From NCBI GenBank assembly GCA_029248825.1, contig JAQWIP010000033.1:1-11183 (forward strand): a stretch of DNA of 11,183 bases. Reading direction: 5' to 3'. The notes beneath the pieces are model-generated. The model saw only the letters and a list, made by a program, of their open reading frames with translations, was not told the DNA's origin and did no database searches. This stretch comes from Alphaproteobacteria bacterium (lineage in GTDB: Bacteria > Pseudomonadota > Alphaproteobacteria > RS24). The translations under genes and the position numbers were made by a program. This document shows, one piece after another, positions 6,302 through 11,183 of the stretch (the stretch's first letter is position 1; every line of letters starts with the position of its first letter).

Positions 6302-7720
6302 TTAGGCTCCTGTTTTGAGGTGAAAGCTCATCGGGCGGGTTAATTGCTCATAGCCGATTTGCGATAGGCTGGCGCCGCGTCCGGTGTCGCCAATGCCCGT
6401 CCAAGCCAGCCCCGGGTCGAGATAGTCGCAACGGTTCATAAAAAACGTGCCCGTGCGAACTTTCGCGCCAATGGCTTTGGCGGCTTTCGTGTCTTTTGTC
6501 CAAACGCTGGTGGTCAGCCCGTAAACACTATCGTTTATTTTCGCGATGGCTTCGGCGTCATCGGCCACCGCCATAATGCCCACCACGGGGCCGAAACTTT
6601 CTTCGCGCATAATCTCCATATCGTGAGTGACATGGGTCAGAATTTGCGGCGCCAAATAGGGCGTGGCGGTTTGGCTGGCAACGAAATGGCTTCCTTCGAT
6701 ACACGCGCTGGCGCCTTGCGATAGGGCATCGCTGATTTGCTGGCGCACGCTATCGGCGGCTTGTTGGCGCACCATCGGCCCCAATGTGGTGGCCTCGTCT
6801 AAGGGCGAGCCAAGCACATATTCTTTTGTCAGGGCGCACATGCGCTCAACCAGCACATCGTGCACGCTGGCCTCGACATAAATCCGCTCGATGCCGCAAC
6901 ATGATTGGCCACTGTTGAAAAAACTGCCGTCGACCAAAGCCTCGGCGGTGGCATCGAGGTCAGCATCTTGGCGCACATAGGCGGGGTCTTTGCCGCCTAG
7001 CTCTAGCCCCAGGCCGATAAATCTGCCTTTGGCAGCCTCGACGATGGCATGGCCGCCAGCAACCGATCCGGTGAAATTAACATGGGCAATGCGTTTGTCC
7101 GCAACGACATTTGCTGTGGCGCCATGGTCGAGATGCAGGCAGGCCAGCAAGCCGTCTTGCAAGGCCTGCGGCAAATCCATATCGCGCGCCGCCGTTTGAA
7201 AGGCAGCGGCGATACGCTCGCCGCTCAACAGCGTCTGGCCAGAATGTTTCAACACCACGCAATTGCCCGCCATCAGCGCTGGTACAATGGAGTTCACGGC
7301 GATGAGATAGGGGTAATTCCAGGCCGCCACCACCAACACCACACCCAGCGGGCGGCGTTCGATATAGCGCTCGAAACCATCTTGCCGGGCGGGGATAATA
7401 TTTTGCAAAGACGGCTCGGCAATCGCCACCATATGACGCCCGCGTTGTAAAAAGCCGTCCACCTCGCCATCGCCATAGCGCACGGGGCGACCCATTTGCC
7501 ACGCCAGTTCCAAAGCAATTTCACTGCGCTGCTGGTCGATGATATCGAGCGCGCGCAAGACCAACTCGGCGCGGGTTTTCAGCGCCACATCTTGCCAAAG
7601 CGTCTGCGCGTTGGTGGCTTGGGTCAGGGCATGCTCCACGAAGGCGGCATCGCTGAGCGCGCGCGTGGCATAAAGAGAGCCATCAATCGGGCTGATAATC
7701 TCGACGTTGTTTTGGCTCAT
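6302..7720 (-). CDS. NAD(P)+-dependent aldehyde dehydrogenase
   Basis: A 472-residue ALDH-superfamily enzyme of full length. The catalytic features are intact. WNYP (134-137) and NFTGSVAGG (215-223) serve the cofactor site. The general-base Glu240 is in LELGGKDP. The nucleophile Cys274 is in FFNSGQSCCGIER, and EESFGPVVG lies further on. The C-terminal NRCDYLDPGLAWTGIGDTGRG is characteristic of a poorly studied ALDH subgroup. It oxidises an aldehyde to an acid; the substrate is not readable from the sequence. The start overlaps the SDR stop by three bases (ATGA-type junction) and panC begins one base after its stop, so the three genes form one operon. Oxidation of 3-aminopropanal to beta-alanine would fit the panC neighbour, but that is inference only. 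Confidence 0.93.
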   Translation of the reverse strand: MSQNNVEIISPIDGSLYATRALSDAAFVEHALTQATNAQTLWQDVALKTRAELVLRALDIIDQQRSEIALELAWQMGRPVRYGDGEVDGFLQRGRHMVAIAEPSLQNIIPARQDGFERYIERRPLGVVLVVAAWNYPYLIAVNSIVPALMAGNCVVLKHSGQTLLSGERIAAAFQTAARDMDLPQALQDGLLACLHLDHGATANVVADKRIAHVNFTGSVAGGHAIVEAAKGRFIGLGLELGGKDPAYVRQDADLDATAEALVDGSFFNSGQSCCGIERIYVEASVHDVLVERMCALTKEYVLGSPLDEATTLGPMVRQQAADSVRQQISDALSQGASACIEGSHFVASQTATPYLAPQILTHVTHDMEIMREESFGPVVGIMAVADDAEAIAKINDSVYGLTTSVWTKDTKAAKAIGAKVRTGTFFMNRCDYLDPGLAWTGIGDTGRGASLSQIGYEQLTRPMSFHLKTGA

Positions 7721-8511
7721 GGGGTGTCGCTGCCCTTAGTGTCATCGACCAAATAAGCGGCGGAAATCCCGCCATCGACGCGCATAATGCTGCCCGTCTG
7801 CCAGCCTGCGCCATCGGATAATAAAAAGCATACGCTGGCGGCAATTTCTTCTGGCCGTCCCAAACGCCCCATCGGAATATGCTGGCGCCGTGTCGCCCAT
7901 TTTTCGGGCGTATCAAAATAGCGTGCCGTGCGCTCGGTCAAAACCGGCCCGGGCGCCACGCAATTGGCGCGAATATTATCGCGCGCATGGGCGATGGCAA
8001 TCTCGCGGGTCATCGCCTCTAGCGCGCCTTTGCTGGTGGTATAGGCAATTTGCGCGGTGGCCGAAGCGCTATGCGCAACCACCGAGCTGAGGGTCACCAG
8101 CGAGCCGCTTTGCTGTTTGATGAGATGGGGCAGCGCGTGCTTATAAACCAAAAAGGCGCCGGTAACATTCACGTCGAGCGTGGCTTGCCAGCTATCTAGC
8201 GGCGTCTCGACGGGGGTTGTATCTTCGTCGGCCAGCATGGCGGCATTATTCACCACGCCGTCCAAGCCGCCCAAAGCCGCAACGGCGCTTTCGACCATAG
8301 CGGCGACAGCATCGCCATCGCGCAAATTGGCGTGGGCGCAGGACACGTTTTCGGCTGGCATGGGCAGGGCGTCTTTGGCGGCTTGCGCCAAGTCAGCTGT
8401 GCGCTCGCATAGCGCGAGGCTGGCGCCTTGGGCTTGCGCCAAAGCGGCAATGGCACGACCTAAGCCGCCATTGGCGCCAGTCACTAAAATTTTTTTGCCA
8501 GTTAGCGGCAT
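7717..8511 (-). CDS. short-chain dehydrogenase/reductase (classical SDR)
   Basis: A 264-residue classical SDR. The Rossmann glycine motif TGANGGLG lies at 11-18, NNAA at 88-91, and structural Asn115 in DVNVTGAF. The catalytic triad is Ser143 (LSSVV), Tyr157 and Lys161 (YTTSK), and the usual PGPV and C-terminal MRVDGG follow. It transfers hydride between NAD(P)H and a hydroxy/keto substrate; it resembles FabG-like oxidoreductases, but without fatty-acid genes nearby I would not call it FabG. It is the first gene of the operon and overlaps the aldehyde dehydrogenase start. A GAGG lies about ten bases before the ATG. The control region is shared with mipZ, transcribed the other way. An alcohol-aldehyde-acid relay with the next gene is possible. 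Confidence 0.93.
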   Translation of the reverse strand: MPLTGKKILVTGANGGLGRAIAALAQAQGASLALCERTADLAQAAKDALPMPAENVSCAHANLRDGDAVAAMVESAVAALGGLDGVVNNAAMLADEDTTPVETPLDSWQATLDVNVTGAFLVYKHALPHLIKQQSGSLVTLSSVVAHSASATAQIAYTTSKGALEAMTREIAIAHARDNIRANCVAPGPVLTERTARYFDTPEKWATRRQHIPMGRLGRPEEIAASVCFLLSDGAGWQTGSIMRVDGGISAAYLVDDTKGSDTP

Positions 8512-8540
8512 GGGGCAGCCTCAAAGCTAAAATTACGCGC

Positions 8541-8592
8541 AAACCCGATGGAACCCTATCGGAACTTGCAGTCAGGTTTCGGAATCGGGTTT
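8541..8592. repeat. 9-bp inverted repeat in the SDR/mipZ divergent control region
   Basis: AAACCCGAT (8541-8549) is exactly repeated in inverse as ATCGGGTTT (8584-8592), 34 bases apart. The right arm touches the candidate mipZ -10 element. Between and beside the arms, GGAAC occurs at 8550-8554 and 8561-8565 (11 bases, about one helical turn, apart), with GGAAT at 8581-8585. A transcription factor bound here could affect both divergent promoters. Confidence 0.4.
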
Positions 8593-8597
8593 ATACT
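8592..8597 (+). promoter_or_regulatory. candidate -10 element for mipZ
   Basis: TATACT matches five of six consensus positions. The only TTG-type -35 (TTGCAG, 8566-8571) is 20 bases away, too far for a standard promoter, so an activator may be needed or the call may be wrong. Transcription would begin near 8604. That leaves no room for a ribosome binding site before the ATG at 8605, but suits the TTG start at 8626. Confidence 0.35.
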
Positions 8598-8625
8598 CAA
8601 ATGAATGCAAAATGAAGGAAAAATT

Positions 8626-9492
8626 TTGTCAAACGCGATACCTCAGTCCCCAAGCATAGCTTCCTCGGCGGCAAATGTCGCGCCGCATGTGATTGTTTTG
8701 GGCAATGAAAAGGGCGGGGCGGGCAAAACCACGGTCGCCATGCATGTCGTCGCAGCTTTGCTGGAGGCGGGCAAATCGGTCGGCACGCTTGATTTGGATG
8801 TGCGGCAAAAATCGTTCAGCCGCTATATGGCCAATCGGCAAATCTGGGTCGGGCGGCGCGATATGCAAATGCCCGAACATATCGCCTTAGAGGCCGGCAG
8901 CCATAATAATCTCGATGCCCGCCAGCAAGAAGAGAGCGAAAACTTCGTGCGAGCGCTTGGCCATTTGCGCGCCCAACATGATTTCGTCGTCATCGATTGC
9001 CCCGGCTCGGATAGCTATTTGTCGCGTCTCGGCCATGCTTCGGCCGATACGCTGATTACGCCGATGAACGAGAGCTTCGTCGATGTCGACCTTTTGGCCA
9101 CGCTCGACCCCAACACGCTGGAAGTCGCGGGCCCGAGTATTTATGCCGAGATGGTTTGGTCGTGTCGGCAAGCGCGCGTGCAGGCCAATGGCGCGACGAT
9201 TGATTGGGTGGTCTTGCGAAATCGCACCAGCCATATTCATGCGAAAAATAGAAAGCGCGTGGAAACCACATTGGAGGCGCTGGCCAGCCGTTTGGCGTTT
9301 CGCCAAATCGAGGGGCTATCGGAGCGCGTGGTGTTCCGCGAAATGTTCCCTGCCGGTCTTACTTTGCTGGATCTCACTTCCGAAGAAGCCAACGCCAGTC
9401 TGACCATGAGCCATGTGGCGGCGCGCGCCGAAGTGAAAGCTTTGCTCAAGGCTCTCCATCTGCCCGGCCTGTCTCACGAGCGAGACGCCTAA
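8626..9492 (+). CDS. mipZ: division-site regulator MipZ (ParA/MinD-type ATPase)
   Basis: A 288-residue P-loop ATPase. GNEKGGAGKTT is a deviant Walker A with the signature lysine of the ParA/MinD group. FVVIDCPGSDS is Walker B-like, and TPMNESFVDVDLL, DWVVLRNR and FREMFPAGLTLLDL match MipZ in order. In Caulobacter, MipZ dimers gather around ParB at the chromosome poles and inhibit FtsZ polymerisation, placing the Z ring at mid-cell. I chose the TTG start because AAGGA (8615-8619) lies six bases upstream; the ATG at 8605 adds seven residues but has no binding site and would sit at the likely transcript start. A poorly conserved tail precedes the ATPase fold either way. No parA or parB gene is in the window. 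Its stop overlaps the start of the J-domain gene. Confidence 0.93.
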   Translation: MSNAIPQSPSIASSAANVAPHVIVLGNEKGGAGKTTVAMHVVAALLEAGKSVGTLDLDVRQKSFSRYMANRQIWVGRRDMQMPEHIALEAGSHNNLDARQQEESENFVRALGHLRAQHDFVVIDCPGSDSYLSRLGHASADTLITPMNESFVDVDLLATLDPNTLEVAGPSIYAEMVWSCRQARVQANGATIDWVVLRNRTSHIHAKNRKRVETTLEALASRLAFRQIEGLSERVVFREMFPAGLTLLDLTSEEANASLTMSHVAARAEVKALLKALHLPGLSHERDA

Positions 9493-9938
9493 TGGGCTAT
9501 TTGCTGCTTGGCGCGCTGGCGGTTCTGGCGCTTTTGCTGGTCTCGCGTGGGCTTTCCAATCTGTCGCGCCGCGCCATGAAACGATTGGCTTTGGCGGTCT
9601 TATGCCTCGGGGCGGCCACGGCGCTGGTGTTATTTGTGGTGTCGGGACGTTTCGCTTTGGCCGCGCCTGCGGGCGCTTTGGCGCTATGGGGGATGCGGGC
9701 ATATTTATTGGCGCGCCAAATCCGTGCCAAGTCGGCTGGCCCAGAAAAACCCGCCGCAAGCCAAGCCATGGATAGGGCGCAAGCTTTGGAAGTTTTGGGT
9801 TTGGAGCCCGAGGCCTCGAAAGCCGATATTGAAGCCGCCTATAAAACGTTGATTGTGAAAAACCATCCCGACCAAGGCGGCACCGATTGGCTGGCCACGC
9901 AATTAAACGAAGCGCGACGCATTCTGCTCGACGATTAA
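9492..9938 (+). CDS. membrane-anchored J-domain protein
   Basis: A 148-residue protein. Residues 1-75 hold about three hydrophobic helices (MGYLLLGALAVLALLLV, then about 31-50 and 54-74). A charged linker follows, and then a short J domain at about 94-148 with the invariant HPD at 125-127 (YKTLIVKNHPDQGG) and a terminal LNEARRILL. The build resembles the TIM14/Pam18 and DjlA-like type III J proteins: membrane anchor plus a C-terminal J domain without Gly/Phe or zinc regions. The J domain should stimulate an Hsp70 (DnaK) at the inner membrane; the client is unknown. The start overlaps the mipZ stop by one base (TAATG), implying translational coupling. The stop overlaps that of the convergent carboxypeptidase. 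Confidence 0.9.
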   Translation: MGYLLLGALAVLALLLVSRGLSNLSRRAMKRLALAVLCLGAATALVLFVVSGRFALAAPAGALALWGMRAYLLARQIRAKSAGPEKPAASQAMDRAQALEVLGLEPEASKADIEAAYKTLIVKNHPDQGGTDWLATQLNEARRILLDD

Positions 9939-11098
9939 GGGGCGATAGGCAAGCAGCTCGGCGTGACCTCCAAAAGACTGCGGCACAGATGAAACGCTTG
10001 CGGCTCGGATAGATTAGCAAAGCGGGCGCGATACATCGGCTTGCCATTTCTTTCAATCTGTTCGGTCAGGCCTTCCGAGTTTTCGAGCTGCGCCCCCAAG
10101 ACGCGGCGGATGCGTTGCAATTGGCTAGAGGCATGCACGGATGCCGAGAAAGCACCGACTTGAATTTTCCAATCGCGCGGCAAATCGGCCAGCACCAGCC
10201 CTTGCGTTGGCTTGGCCAAATCTTGCGCTGACGTGCCAAGCCAAAGGGCGGCTTGGTGCAGTTTCTTCGAATTGGGTTTGGTTTTGGCGACATAAGTCTG
10301 CGCGCGCGGCAGGCTTCGGTCGGCCAAGGAGATGGCGTGGCGGTCGCGCGACTCGGCGGAATTGCCGCCCATAATAACTAGGATAATCCGCTTATTGTCG
10401 CGCTGCACGGCGGTGGCGATATTATAGCCCGAGGCGCGAATATACCCAGTCTTCATGCCAATGGCGCCCGCGAGGCGGCGCAACACACGATTATGGCTGC
10501 GGTATTGTTTCTCCTCAAAGTTGAAGCTTGTGGTCTGCCATAGGTTTTCGAATTGGGGAAAACGAGAAAGCAAAGCTTGCGCCAATTTAGCCATATCGCG
10601 CGCGGTGCTTTGCTGGCGCCAATGATAGAGGCCAGAGGCATTGGTAAAACTCGTGTCATAAAGGCCCAGCTCGCGCGCTGTTTTCGACATGCGGCGGGCG
10701 AATTTGCTTTCCGAGCCAGATATATGTTCGGCGATGGCCATGGCGACATCATTGGCCGATTTCACCAAGAGCGCTTTCATGGCCACATCGGCGGGGATGG
10801 ATTTTCCGGCTCGAAGCCCCAGTCGACTGGCGGGTTGGCGGGCGGCTTGGCGGGAAATATAAATCGGCGTTTTCGGCGTTAAACGCCCGGCTTCTATCTC
10901 TTCGAACATAATATACAGGCTCATCAGCTTGGTCAGGCTGGCGGGATATCGGCTTTGCGAGGCACGATATTGCTGCAATGTGCGCCCGCTTGTCGCGTCT
11001 ATCACGATGGAAGAGAACGGCGCAGCCAGAGATGCAGAAGGGAAAGCCCATGTAAAACATAGGGTTACAATACATAGGGTTAAAAACTTACGACGCAC
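9935..11098 (-). CDS. D-alanyl-D-alanine carboxypeptidase with SPOR domain
   Basis: A 387-residue exported serine DD-peptidase of the S11 (PBP5/6, DacA/DacC) family. The signal peptide ends about SASLA, residue 25. Catalytic motifs are SLTK (54-57), SAN (114-116, where SGN is common) and KTG (216-218). Residues about 310-380 (WKIQVGAFSASVHASSQLQRI onward) form a SPOR domain, which binds denuded peptidoglycan at the septum. It trims the terminal D-Ala from pentapeptides in the periplasm. I chose GTG at 11098 because AGGAG (11106-11110) lies seven bases upstream; the longer frame from TTG at 11113 would place that binding site inside the gene and gives a poorer signal peptide. The C-terminal amphipathic anchor of PBP5 is replaced by SPOR. 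It faces mipZ and the J-domain gene. Confidence 0.92.
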   Translation of the reverse strand: MRRKFLTLCIVTLCFTWAFPSASLAAPFSSIVIDATSGRTLQQYRASQSRYPASLTKLMSLYIMFEEIEAGRLTPKTPIYISRQAARQPASRLGLRAGKSIPADVAMKALLVKSANDVAMAIAEHISGSESKFARRMSKTARELGLYDTSFTNASGLYHWRQQSTARDMAKLAQALLSRFPQFENLWQTTSFNFEEKQYRSHNRVLRRLAGAIGMKTGYIRASGYNIATAVQRDNKRIILVIMGGNSAESRDRHAISLADRSLPRAQTYVAKTKPNSKKLHQAALWLGTSAQDLAKPTQGLVLADLPRDWKIQVGAFSASVHASSQLQRIRRVLGAQLENSEGLTEQIERNGKPMYRARFANLSEPQAFHLCRSLLEVTPSCLPIAP

Positions 11099-11183
11099 GG
11101 AATCACTCCTCAAGCCAACATAATAGCAAGTTGCCCTTGTGTTGGGAATGAAGCACCCTATCTCATAACAAGAGACGCATGGG
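11099..11183 (-). promoter_or_regulatory. upstream region of the carboxypeptidase gene
   Basis: Reading leftward, the region contains TATTAT (plus-strand positions 11120-11125) as a possible -10 element, without a convincing -35. The AGGAG ribosome binding site (11106-11110) follows before the GTG start. A promoter is likely somewhere here because no gene is visible further upstream, but the elements are weak. Confidence 0.3.

Noticed and set aside
5689..6318. Plus-strand 209-aa frame inside panC
   Set aside because: It is Arg/His-rich shadow translation; panC motifs on the other strand are complete.
8605..8625. ATG 8605 as the mipZ start
   Set aside because: It has no ribosome binding site and would lie at the predicted transcript start; TTG 8626 has AAGGA at six bases. 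It cannot be fully excluded as a leaderless start.
1..11183. Defence island, prophage, integron or CRISPR
   Set aside because: All sizeable genes fall into housekeeping or transport families, and I saw no repeat arrays, transposase, integrase or attachment sites.

Overview
This is an ordinary-looking, gene-dense chromosomal segment of an alphaproteobacterium. The main evidence is a MipZ-type division-site ATPase and a DUF1489-family protein, both typical of that class. Base composition looks moderate, with many tight gene junctions and several non-ATG starts. I see no rRNA, tRNA, CRISPR array, insertion sequence, phage or defence module. A marine, streamlined lineage is possible but is only a guess from the compact layout.

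Left end (1-642). A minus-strand pair has very good ribosome binding sites: a 72-residue two-helix membrane protein, then the first 19 codons of a second gene that runs off the window. About 330 bases without a convincing gene follow, holding a small hairpin with a T-run and a candidate promoter for the rightward transporter gene.

643-2525. A GPH-type MFS transporter is followed 2 bases later by an unrecognised 55-residue charged protein. The latter abuts, stop codon to stop codon, a convergent MAPEG-family membrane protein gene.

2526-5464. A short divergent spacer carries a perfect palindrome and a possible 14-codon leader ORF. It leads into mgtE (Mg2+ channel/transporter), an exported six-bladed kelch protein and a DUF1489 protein.

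5461-8511. A minus-strand operon with overlapping or abutting junctions encodes a short-chain dehydrogenase, an aldehyde dehydrogenase and pantothenate synthetase (panC). The coupling suggests, as inference only, that the two oxidoreductases might supply a pantothenate precursor such as beta-alanine.

8512-11183. A divergent control region with a 9-bp inverted repeat precedes mipZ, which overlaps a gene for a membrane-anchored J-domain protein. Facing them is a D-alanyl-D-alanine carboxypeptidase with a C-terminal SPOR domain. MipZ sets the division site, and SPOR domains bind septal peptidoglycan, so this end has a cell-division and cell-wall theme.

Three convergent gene pairs end with abutting or overlapping stop codons. 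Several starts were chosen from Shine-Dalgarno sequences rather than the longest frame: the small membrane protein, MAPEG, MipZ (TTG) and the carboxypeptidase (GTG). I found no clear new system. The best candidates for novelty are the small membrane protein operon at the left edge, the 55-residue protein, the mgtE leader ORF, and the dehydrogenase-panC operon.
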